From: Piromyces finnis
Lineage: Eukaryota > Neocallimastigomycota > Neocallimastigomycetes > Neocallimastigales > Neocallimastigaceae
Assembly: GCA_002104945.1 (NCBI GenBank)
Contig: MCFH01000009.1
Coordinates: 1 to 64,000, forward strand
Length of the DNA: 64,000 nucleotides
Direction of reading: 5' to 3'
Numbering within the stretch: the first letter of the stretch is position 1; the number at the start of each line of letters is the position of its first letter. Position numbers and translations under genes: made by a program. Under the pieces are notes generated by a model. The model did not search any database. It was not told the DNA's origin and saw only the letters and a list, made by a program, of their open reading frames with translations. Shown piece by piece: positions 42,641 to 53,418 of this stretch.

Positions 42641-44605
42641 TTAATGGCATAAGCAGTTATTCATGGTGTTTATAAGTATCCAATCATCATTATCACCATC
42701 TAACTCCCACATCATTACTCCAGCATATCCATTTTCTTGAATATAATTCATTTTTATTTTTAAAGATTGAGGATCATCATATGAAATGAAATTATTAAAT
42801 TTAGTGTTAAAAAGATAAGGAGCTTGAGCTATGGAATCCCAAACTCTCAACCAACAATCATATTGAATAATGCCATTACTTTCATGAAGAGAATAATTAA
42901 ATGGATCATCATTCTCTTCTCTTTCTCCACGATCTTCTCTTAGAGAAAGAATATACTTGTAAATATATTTGTATCTCCAAGTAGAAGAATGATCTAATTT
43001 ATCTTGTTGACAATAATTAAACCATTTTGGGTGATAGTCATCTTCTCTATCATAAACTGTATTATCGAAGGTTTGGAATAATCCAAGGTTCATTTTAGTA
43101 TTAGAAATCCATGATCTTTTCAAAAAAATTATATTAAAAATACAATAATTATTCATATAAGCATTAACTTTTTTTTTTTTGGTTTTTTTTAACAGAGCTT
43201 TAATTCTATGTTCTATTAAAATATACCTTCCATAAGCACCAACACCTATAACAAGTTTTTCTGGTGGAAAACCACGTTGAACCCAATTTTCAACAGATGA
43301 TTTAAAAGAAAAATCATGACCCTTTTCAGGTTTTTCAAAAGATTCATGATGAGATATTATTGAAGACCATGATCCACTAAACTATAAATAGATTAATTTA
43401 GAAAAATTAATATTGCCTAATATTTTTAATATTTAACTAATATAAATACAAAAATGTTTTTTTATTCTTATTTTTATTAATAAAATTAATAATAAGCTTA
43501 CATCATATGCCATAATATTAACAAAATCAAAATACTCAGCAAATTCAGATAAATCATTTAAAACCCTACCATTTTTTTCGAATGGTGTTATACTTACAGC
43601 AGCGGTAATTAATATACTATCGCCAAGAGCTGAACGAAGTTTCTTAAGAAGTATTAAATAATTTGGGGTATCATTGGCATAATCAGGACTATTATAAAAG
43701 TAATAATAATTATAAATATTATTATTTATCATTTGTTTTTAATACATCAATATAATAATACATAATATATATTATTATACTATTATTAAATATTAAAATA
43801 ATTCTTTCATGGTTTTATATTATTTATACTTACTTATTATTATTACTATATCTTCCAGGATATTCCCAATCAATATCAATACCATCAAGTTCTAAATTAA
43901 AAATAGTAGAACGAACACTTTCTACAAAAGCATCCATATTTTCTTCAGTAGAAGTCATTTTAGTAAAATATTCACTTCCACTCCAACCTCCAACAGATAA
44001 AAGAACTTTAACATTTTGTTGATGAGCATATGTGATAACATTTGATAAAATTCTTGAATTATATCCGACTACTTCAAATGATTTAGAATCAATAACACCA
44101 AATGCTTTTAAAAATAAAATATAATTAATATATATAAATATTAATATAACATGAAAAAAAGGATAAATAATAGCACAAATAAATATAAAATGAACTATTT
44201 TAAAAATAAAAAAGTACCATAATTTATATGGGTAAGTTTATCATAAGGTAATTGAGATGGAAGAATTTCTGCTGCTCTCCATTCAGTATAATATGCTATA
44301 ATATTTTTTGAACATGGATTTGAAGTATCAAATAAAATTTCATCATAATCTTCTTTGTAATCATTTTCCTCTTCTAAACCGTCTGTTTTTTGGATATCAT
44401 CCATAACAACTTCTGTTGGGTGTTGATTATCACTTAATGAAATAATTTGTTGATTTTTATTTAAAATAGTATTTTCAATTGGAACTGCCCATACTTCATT
44501 AATTCCATTATTATTTACAATATTTTTACCCCAAAAACTATAAATATCATTAGATAAATACAAAAGTGTTAAACTATACACTAAGTTTAAAAAAAATATA
44601 TTCAT
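42641..44605 (-). CDS. Secreted GH18 chitinase (five exons)
   Basis: Minus-strand exons 44605-44218, 44104-43834, 43688-43502, 43381-43227, 43115-42641; 491 residues. A hydrophobic N-terminal segment (MNIFFLNLVYSLTLLYL) looks like a signal peptide and is followed by ~80 variable acidic residues. The GH18 barrel begins at IIAYYTEWR, then LTHINYAFG, VLLSVGGWSGSEYF, the catalytic DGIDIDWEYPG (proton-donor Glu210), VNIMAYD, GVGAYGR and C-terminal GVMMWELDGDN. All the hallmark positions of an active chitinase are present: the SxGG strand, DxxDxDxE, MxYD and the terminal Trp. No dockerin or carbohydrate-binding module is attached, so it is not predicted to be a cellulosome part. Roles could be remodelling of the fungus's own chitin wall or attack on other fungi; sequence cannot decide. 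Confidence 0.93.
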
Positions 44606-44712
44606 TATTTTTATTTTTTCCTTTTATATAAATGTACAATTTCTTTATTTTTTTAATCAAATTTTATTTTCATAAATATAAAATAAAATGGATATTTGAA
44701 AAAAAAAAAAAA

Positions 44713-44743
<31 letters not shown>

Positions 44744-45379
44744 GTAATTGTAATTGTAATAGTAGTAATAGTAATAGTAATAATAAAATAGAAAATATAT
44801 AATTCTATATATATATATGTATGTATTAAGATATTGCTATTTCTTTTTACTACTTTGTTTAATTTTTTTGTTTTAACAATTTTTTTATAAAATATTATAT
44901 TTTTACCATAAACCAAAACAATTTTAAAATCTGATTACTATAGTTTAAAAATTAAATTAAAAAAAATATAAAACTTTAATTACTAATATATATATATATG
45001 TTTTATCAAATATTTAAAAGTATATTTAAAGTAGTTATTACATTTCTTTTTTATTGTTATTGTTGTTATCTTTTTATTTATTTATTTATTTATTTATTCA
45101 TTCATTTATTCATTTATTCATTTATTCTTTTTGTTTTGTTTATATTTTATTATATTATTAACTGAAAAGTATAATAAAAAAAAACTAGTTTGGCAATAAG
45201 ATAGAAATTGTTAATTTTTTTTTTTTTTATTTTATTATTATTAGTAGTAGTAGTAATACTTGACATTAAAAAAAAAAAAAAAGTTGATTTTTGTACATGA
45301 TATTATTATTTTTTTAAATAATAAATATGAAATGAAATTTTTTTTTTAAGTAAAAAAAAAAATAAAATATTAATCATAT
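44606..45379. other. Intergenic spacer with simple repeats
   Basis: About 0.8 kb upstream of the chitinase gene (its likely promoter) and downstream of the GH45 gene. It has an AAT/AGT/AAT tract at 44716-44786 and TTTA repeats at 45074-45125. No gene recognised. Confidence 0.55.
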
Positions 45380-47198
45380 TTAGCAAGAACTCTTGATGAT
45401 GCACCTAATTTTTTTAAATACGTTTTAATTTATATATTAATAACACTAAATTAATAGTAATTTAAAATATATATTAATTTTTATTAAAAAAAAAACTTAC
45501 CAATTATTATTTTCAACACCCCACTTAAGACCATCAGATTGGTCAACAACATTACATCCATTACAGCATTCGTATTCAGATGTTGGGCAATTTGGATCTT
45601 CGGTGGCATTTGAGTTTGAAGAACAAGTATCAGAAATAGCACACCATTCATTATTGGCAATACCCCATTTACCTGTTTCATCAGTGTAAACTACATTACA
45701 ATCCTTACAGCATGGGTAACCAGAAGTAGTGCATGAATCAACTGAAGTTGAAGACTTGCATGAAGTTGGGATACCTATTATTTGCAATAAAATTTTTAAT
45801 ATTTTTTTTTAATTACAAATAAATATATTTTTTTATATTATACATTTTAATTATTATCCACACTTACCACACCAGTCACTTTCATAACCCCAATCACCAT
45901 CACTATCAGTATAAGAAACATCACAACCCTTACAGCATTTGTAACTACATTAAATAAATTTCATTAAAATTAGCAAATTAATATAATTTAATAATATATA
46001 GCAAGAAAATTTATTTACTCAATCATCTTAAATATTATCATTACCCTAATTTAGTTGACCAGCAAGAATCTGTAGTAGATCCACTAGATTTAGTGGTGGT
46101 AGTGGTAGTGGTAGTTTTAGTGCTAGAACTAGAGCTAGAACCATCAAGCCATGGGAAATCAGTTGGCTTAACTCTGGCACCTTCACTTGGTGGAGCACCT
46201 TCTGGACTCTTTGGACTACCACACATAGTTTTCTTATTTTCAAGAAGACCTGGGTTAACTGGACAACAACCCCAGTATGGAGTCTACATAATATTAAAAA
46301 ATAATATATATATTTATTTTATTATACTATTATAATCAACTATTAAAAAAAAAGTTAATGTTTAATAAAAACTTTAAACTTACATTAGTACCAGAGAATG
46401 ATTTAACATCATCTGACCAACCTGGCCATTCTTCACAAGAAACTAATTCAAAGTTAGCTTGCATGTGACCACCTTGGAACCAGTCTCTTAATTTACCACC
46501 CCAACTATCAATGTTAACCTTTTAATAATAAAATAAATTTTAAATTATTAATATTATAAATATATTATAAATATAAAAGGAATGATAATTAATCTATTTA
46601 TTATATAATAGTTTCTATTATAGCATACATCAAAGTGATTTGCAAAACCATGATCGTTTAAGCCACCTTCTGGACCTGGACACCATTCCATATTAGATTG
46701 ATGTGGACATTCATCTTTTATATACATATTATTTAGTTTTATATAATTTATGATTATTATTTAATAATATTATCATCTAAATATTTTAAATTACCAGTAA
46801 CTCTGAAAACAATTGGTTCTGGAATTGGAGAAAGAGGTTTACCATCAGCAGTAGCAAATGGGGATAAACGATAACCTTTTCATATTAATTAATTTTATTT
46901 AATATATAATCAATTATATTACTATAATTTAAAAAAAAAAAAAAAGAATAGAAAAAAAATATTTACATAAACCACAAGCTGGACCACTACCAAAGTGGTC
47001 AAAAGCACCATAAGCAACTTCAGCTAAAGCAACAGTAGGACCTACAACCATAGCATTTGGAACACAATTACAAGCTAAATTTTCGTGAGAGTAATCAGTA
47101 TACCAAGTCATACTAGCAATACCTTCCTTAGCCCATGTCCAAGCAAGAGCTGAGGAGAAAAGAGAAGAAGTTGCAACAAGAATTGATTCTAAACGCAT
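45380..47198 (-). CDS. GH45-type endoglucanase with three dockerins (eight exons)
   Basis: Minus-strand exons 47198-46967, 46875-46795, 46714-46629, 46518-46384, 46283-46045, 45944-45868, 45774-45501, 45404-45380; 382 residues, in phase. Signal peptide [19 protein letters not shown]. The catalytic domain (~20-205) has the double-psi barrel pattern of GH45 subfamilies [40 protein letters not shown] with the likely catalytic Asp, [19 protein letters not shown], and Cys pairs. It lacks the TRYWD motif of subfamily A. A Ser/Thr-rich linker ([16 protein letters not shown]) leads to three dockerins (~250-287, 293-335, 340-382). The last is completed by a 25-nt exon giving WCIIKSSC. It would cut cellulose or glucan as part of the cellulosome; an expansin-like, non-hydrolytic role is the alternative because the folds are related. 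Confidence 0.88.
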
Positions 47199-50100
47199 TT
47201 TTTATACTATTCAAAATAAAATTATATAGAATCATTTTAAATTAATTCTCAATAAGATTTTTATTTTATTTTAATACTTTTATTATAAACTTCTTAAAAA
47301 AAAAAAAAATTGAGTTTTGAGTTCTGAGTAGATTCATTTGTATTTTTTGTAACTATATTTTATAGATTATCATATCTACTCATGATTCTTAAAATAAATC
47401 CAATTAAATTTTATTAATTTCTTAATTATTTAAAAACATTAAATATAATTTATAGCATAATCTTAATTTACTAATAATTATCCTGATTTTATATATATAT
47501 TTATATATTTATAAAAATCTTTTTTCTCTTCCTTGACAATTCCTGATTTTATATATTACAAATTTTATTTGGAAATAACTTTTTTACTTTTTTTTTTTTT
47601 TTTTTTGCTCCCTTTTTTCAAATTATAAATTTAAATCAAAATTATTTTATGGAATATTCAATTCAAAATTTCATAATTTTATACTTAAATTTTGATTTAT
47701 ATTAATATTTTTTTAAAAAAAAAAATGTTTGAATATATTTTTAATTTTCTTTAACATTTCCTTCTTTCTTTACTTTCTTATTTAAATTTATTTTATTTTA
47801 CTTTTATGTAAATCACTACTTTGCGCTTTGATTATTTTTAGTAATTAAATAATATTTTAGAAATTTTCTTGACATTCATTTTTTATAGTATTTTTAAACA
47901 AACTTTTTAATTTTATTTGAATAAAACATTTCATAATATTTACATTTGTTTAAATTGTTTTATTTGTTTAGTAATTGGGTTTCCTGAACTCCAAATTTAT
48001 TTTTATTTTTTGATTAAAATTATTAAAAAAAAAATAATAAAATAATTTAATTTTTTTCTTTCCCTTAAAGTTTATTTACAAAAAAATATACAGAAAAATT
48101 AACATATAATATGGTAAATAATAATAATAAATTTTAAAAATTATAATAAAAAAATTGAATAAAATACAATATCTAATATATTAAAATAGGTTGTAAAATT
48201 TTGTGATTTAAAATTATATATATTATATTTATTTATTATTAGTATTATTAAATAGTAAAAATAATGAATAATAAATACAAACAATATATAATTATGACAA
48301 TAATAATAATGTGGAATTAATCAATATAAAAATTTTATTTTTTATTATTTATTAAAGTCTAACATTAATTATGACTCTTTTCCTTTTTTATAATAATATT
48401 AATTTATTTAATGAATATTATATATAACAATATAATATGTACTATATGTGCTATATTATTTTATATTTATACTATTCATCTTTGTTTTTATTTAATATAA
48501 ATTTTTAATTTATAATAATTGAATTTTTATTAATTTTAAATTATTTTTATTAAATAATAAAGTTTGGAAAAAAGATGGTTAATAAATTTAAGTTGCTCAC
48601 CACCACAATTGAACTTATAAATTAATTTTACCTGAATACAATGAATACAATGCATTAATATAATGAATAAAGTTAATAAATATCCCAGTGGTTAACAACT
48701 ATCATTACATATAAAGAAAAATAATAAGATTTATAAGACCTTTTATTAAACAATATAAAGTATGTATTAAATAATGTTAATTTATATAAATATTAATGGA
48801 TTTACATTAAATATATTTTACATAAACATATGTTTATAAAATATCATGTGAAAATAGTATATGATATACAAAACGTAATATTTTTTGTATTTTCGTACTA
48901 TACATTATGATACAAAAATTAATTGTAAAAGGTTATGTTATGAAATTACAATAATATTGATAACTTATTCTACTATAATTTTATTTTTTTCTAAATGAAA
49001 CTATAACAATTTTCATAAATGTTAATTATTTTACTTTGATGTATTTTCTTCAAAAAATCTTGCTAAAATTAAAACTAACATAAAATTATCATTTTGAATA
49101 AATATCAATTTCATTACAGGTATAATTTGAATTTAAAAAAAAACTTTTCTACTCTTCATTCTATATTCCTTAGTTTTTTTTTATTTATTTTAAAATTTAA
49201 ATTACAAAAAGGATAAAAAGAATTTGTCTAATATTTTCTTATCGTTGTTACTTGTATAAATATTTTAATTTAACTTCTTAAGAATTACAAATATATAAAT
49301 ACAAATTAATAATTTTAAATTTAACATTTATTTTTTTTATATTCTTGAAAGCTTAAAAGCCTATATATATTATAATAATATGATAACACTTTAAATGTTA
49401 ATATTTAATTATAAAGAATTAATGATAAATACTTTTATTTAAGAGTATTTATATAAACCCCTTTTGTTTTTTACTCTAAATCATTATTAACTTTTAAGAT
49501 TAAGAAAAAAAAACTATAAAAAAATAATAAATTATTAAATATCTAAAATTAATTTTTTTATTAATAAAATTTTTTCTAATTATTATAACAATATATTAAT
49601 TAAATCATAACTAGAAATATATAAATTGTGATTTTTATTTATAATTGTCAGTGAACCAACAATATAATAATTAAATATTAACCCACTTTCTTATAAACTA
49701 ATAGGAAAGATAGAAAAGGATTTATAAAAAATTTAAGTAAAAAAAGGTTATATTAAAATTAAAACTTTTATTATATTAAATAGGAATTATTCGATCTAAT
49801 TAATAATAATGACTAATTAAAAATGAAAAAATTAATTTTTTTTTAAAAAAATCCTTTATCCAATTAAAATAACTGAATTTAAATGAATGTGTAATAATGA
49901 TAAAACTTTATAAAAATGACAAATAATTTACTAAAATTATATCTATAAAATGGTAATATTATAATTATAGTTTAATAAAATATATATATATTTATACTAA
50001 TATGTAAATTAAAATAATTAAAAAAGATATAATGAATTTCTTGATAATAAATAAAAAATTAATGGCAATAAATCAAATTTCTAAAGGCTTAATTCTTGTG

Positions 50101-51279
50101 AAGGGTAAATTTTATTCTTTTTTCGTTTAGAGTTTTAATCAATTTAAAATGTTTTGGGTTAAAATATATTAGAGAATAATATATTAAAAGATTTTCGTTA
50201 TCACATTATTTTAATATAAAATTTTATTAATCTTTTTTCAAAATATTTTCCTTAAATTAAAAAATGAATAGAAGGAACAAAAAAACTTTAATAAATAGAA
50301 AAACTAAATTATATAATAAAGTTATATATTATATACATATTTAATATATATGACAAAAGTTAAATACATAATATTTTTTAACAATAAGAATTGAATGAAA
50401 GTAATTTATATAAAATACCTATTACTATATAAGATATTGTGCTACATTAAAAATATATAATATAATAGCCGCATAACTATAATTTATAAAAAAAAAAAAA
50501 AGTTTCTAGCTTTTAATTTCCATTACTTATTTATTAATTAATGATATTTATTTATTAAAAATTATTTTTTTAAATTTGTTTTTATTCTTTAAACTTTTAA
50601 GGAAAAAATAATAATAAAAAAAAGTTAAAATCAATAATAAAATAAAAAAACATGAATTTAACTAAAAAAGGTTTTCTTTTATAAATTGTTTAATACATTT
50701 GAGATCAAATATATACTTTTAATATAAAAAACTAAACAAATAAATTTATAATAAAACTATTTATGAATTTATGGAAGTTTTAAGTAATACTATTAAATTT
50801 AATAGCTAAATTAATTAAAACTTTGATATATAAATAGTAATACTTTATGATTATTTTGAATATGAATAAAACTATTATAAATAATATTATTTAATATAAA
50901 AATGATTAATTATTAAGTTTTTAATAAAAAAATCAATTGATAAAGTTGTATAGAAATTAATTACCATTTTTATTTTTTTTTTAATTTATAATTGACTCAT
51001 TTTGTGAGACAATAATATATTATATACTTTATTTGTATTAAAAAAAAAGGATTAAATTTAGAAAAAAAAATATATATATAAAGTCTTAGAGTTTCCTCAT
51101 TTTTAGAATTATCAATAAGTATTATTTTTTAATTTAAAAAAATAATAATTGTATATATTTAAATAAACCTTTAATAATTTATAAACTATTTATTTTTCAC
51201 TGGTTGAAAATAATTTATATATTACAAAACAAATATTAAAGAATAATATACAAATAAAAAATAAAATAATTAAATAAAA
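47199..51279. other. 4.1-kb gene desert between divergent cellulase and xylanase genes
   Basis: Very A+T-rich with no ORF above noise. A slightly less A+T-rich patch lies at 48560-48720. It must contain the upstream control regions of the GH45 gene and the GH11-GH10 gene. No defined operator or known motif could be picked out by eye. Confidence 0.55.
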
Positions 51280-53418
51280 ATGAAATTTATTGAGCTTATT
51301 TCAATTGCTTTAGCAACTACTAGCGTTTATGCTCAAAGTTTTTGTAGTTCTGCTTCACACTCTGGTCAAAGTGTAAAGGAAACTAGTAACAAGGTCGGAT
51401 CCATTGGTGGTGTTGGTTACGAATTATGGGCTGATAGTGGTAATAACAGTGCTACTTTCTATTCTGATGGTTCTTTCTCTTGTTCTTTTAATAATGCTAA
51501 GGATTATTTATGTCGTTCTGGTCTTTCTTTTGATAGTACTAAGACCCACTCTCAAATTGGTCACATATACGCTGACTTCAAACTTGTAAAACAAAACATT
51601 CGTAATGTAGATTATTCATATGTTGGTATTTATGGTTGGACTAGAAACCCACTTGTTGAATTCTACGTTGTTGATAACTGGCTTAGTCAATATCGTCCAG
51701 GTGATTGGGTTGGTAATAAGAAACACGGTGATTTCACTATTGATGGTGCTAAATATACAGTTTATGAAAACACTCGTTATGGTCCAAGTATTGATGGTAA
51801 TACTCAATTTAAACAATACTTCAGTATTCGTCAACAAGCTCGTGATTGTGGTACTATTGATATTACTGCCCATTTCCAACAATGGGAAAAACTTGGTATG
51901 ACCATGGGTAAAATGCACGAAGCAAAGGTTTTAGGTGAAGCCGGTAGTAATGGATCTGGTACTAGTGGTACTGCTGATTTCCCATATGCCAAGGTTTACA
52001 TTGGTAATGGTAATGGTAACACTAATACTAACACTAACAATAACAACAACAATAATAATAACAACAACAATAATCAATGGGGCAATAATCCATGGGGTAA
52101 CAACCAATGGGGTAATAACCAATGGGGTAACACTGGTAACACTAACACCAACACTAACACCGGTAACGGTAAATTCGAACTTCTTAAGGACTATGCTAAA
52201 GACTTTAGAATTGGTGTTGCTGCTAACACAATGAGATTCAATAATCAAGCTTACAATGAAGCCTTAAAGGCTTTCAACTACATGGTTGCTGAAAATGGTT
52301 GTAAGTTATCTGGTATTCAACAAAGACAAGGTAACTACGATTTTAGTGATTGTGATAATCACTATAAGAAGGCTAAGGAATTAGGTATGGCTTTCCGTGG
52401 TCATGCTCTTATCTGGCACGCATACATGCCATCTTGGTTTGAAAATGCTAATGCTTCAACCTTAAAGAATGCCATTGTTGAACATGTTACCAAGGTTCTT
52501 CAACACTACGAAGGTAAAATTGATACTTGGGATGTTGTCAATGAAGCTATTGATGACAGTTCAAATGGTAACGGTTGGAAGATGCGTAACTCCTTCCTTT
52601 ATCAAAAGGTTCCAAACTTTGTTGATCTTGCTTTTGAAACTGCCCGTAAGGTTTCTCCAAATACTAAGCTCTTCTACAACGATTACAATACTGAAGGTAT
52701 TTACGGAAAAACTGAATCCGTTTTCCAATTCGTTAAGGACATGAAATCTCGTGGTATTCCAATTGATGGTGTTGGTATTCAATATCACGTTTCTGTTGAC
52801 AGTCAACCACAATACAACAAGATTGATGATTTAATTTCTCGTTACTGTGGTCTTGGTCTTGAAGTTCACATTACTGAACTTGATGTTAAGTGTGGTAGCC
52901 AATGTTCTTCATCTAATGTTGAATCCAAGCAAGCTACTGTCTTTACTAATGCTTTAAAGGCTTGTCTTAACAATTCTTGTTGTACTGGTTATCTTGTTTG
53001 GGGTGTTGGTGATAGCGATAGTTGGTTAGGTGCTAACGAAAAGGGTTTACTTTTCAACAGTAACTACCAACCAAAATCTCAATACACAGCTGTTCTTAAT
53101 GTCTTAAAGGAAACCAAGCCAAAGGCTACTACCACTACCAAAACTTCTCAACCAACCACTTCTGCCGGAAAGTGTTCTTCTAAGATTACTAGCCAAGGTT
53201 ACAAGTGCTGTGCTAGCAATTGTGACGTGGTTTACGTTGATAATGATGGTAACTGGGGTGTTGAAAACGATGAATGGTGTGGATGTGGAACTGAAGCTAA
53301 CGTTTGTGTTGGTCCAAAGGGTTACAAATGCTGTAAGACTACCTCCCAAGTTTATGAAGTTGATTCTGACGGTAAATGGGGTATTGAAAACAATGATTGG
53401 TGTTTCATTAAAAATTAA
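51280..53418 (+). CDS. Bimodular GH11-GH10 xylanase with two dockerins (intronless)
   Basis: Single exon, 712 residues. Signal peptide MKFIELISIALATTSVYA. GH11 domain ~20-243: GWTRNPLVEFYVV with nucleophile Glu127, ENTRYGPSIDGN, and acid/base Glu220 in VLGEAGSNGSG. A linker of Asn/Thr and QWGNN repeats (~243-297) leads to a GH10 domain ~298-610: RGHALIWHAYMPSWF, DVVNEAID (acid/base Glu422), FYNDYN, VGIQYH, HITELDVK (nucleophile Glu533) and LVWGVGDSDSWL. A Thr-rich linker precedes two dockerins (~632-668, 676-712). Both active sites look complete. Both enzymes cut the beta-1,4-xylan backbone, GH11 preferring unsubstituted stretches and GH10 tolerating branches. Codons are strongly C- or T-ending (AAC, TTC, GGT, AAG), unlike the kinases nearby, as for a highly expressed secreted enzyme. 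Lack of introns fits bacterial ancestry, proposed for many such genes, but does not prove it. Confidence 0.97.
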   Translation: MKFIELISIALATTSVYAQSFCSSASHSGQSVKETSNKVGSIGGVGYELWADSGNNSATFYSDGSFSCSFNNAKDYLCRSGLSFDSTKTHSQIGHIYADFKLVKQNIRNVDYSYVGIYGWTRNPLVEFYVVDNWLSQYRPGDWVGNKKHGDFTIDGAKYTVYENTRYGPSIDGNTQFKQYFSIRQQARDCGTIDITAHFQQWEKLGMTMGKMHEAKVLGEAGSNGSGTSGTADFPYAKVYIGNGNGNTNTNTNNNNNNNNNNNNNQWGNNPWGNNQWGNNQWGNTGNTNTNTNTGNGKFELLKDYAKDFRIGVAANTMRFNNQAYNEALKAFNYMVAENGCKLSGIQQRQGNYDFSDCDNHYKKAKELGMAFRGHALIWHAYMPSWFENANASTLKNAIVEHVTKVLQHYEGKIDTWDVVNEAIDDSSNGNGWKMRNSFLYQKVPNFVDLAFETARKVSPNTKLFYNDYNTEGIYGKTESVFQFVKDMKSRGIPIDGVGIQYHVSVDSQPQYNKIDDLISRYCGLGLEVHITELDVKCGSQCSSSNVESKQATVFTNALKACLNNSCCTGYLVWGVGDSDSWLGANEKGLLFNSNYQPKSQYTAVLNVLKETKPKATTTTKTSQPTTSAGKCSSKITSQGYKCCASNCDVVYVDNDGNWGVENDEWCGCGTEANVCVGPKGYKCCKTTSQVYEVDSDGKWGIENNDWCFIKN

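Noticed and set aside
45484-45681. Alternative minus-strand ORF inside the GH45 dockerins
   Set aside because: Out of frame with the conserved Cys/Trp pattern.
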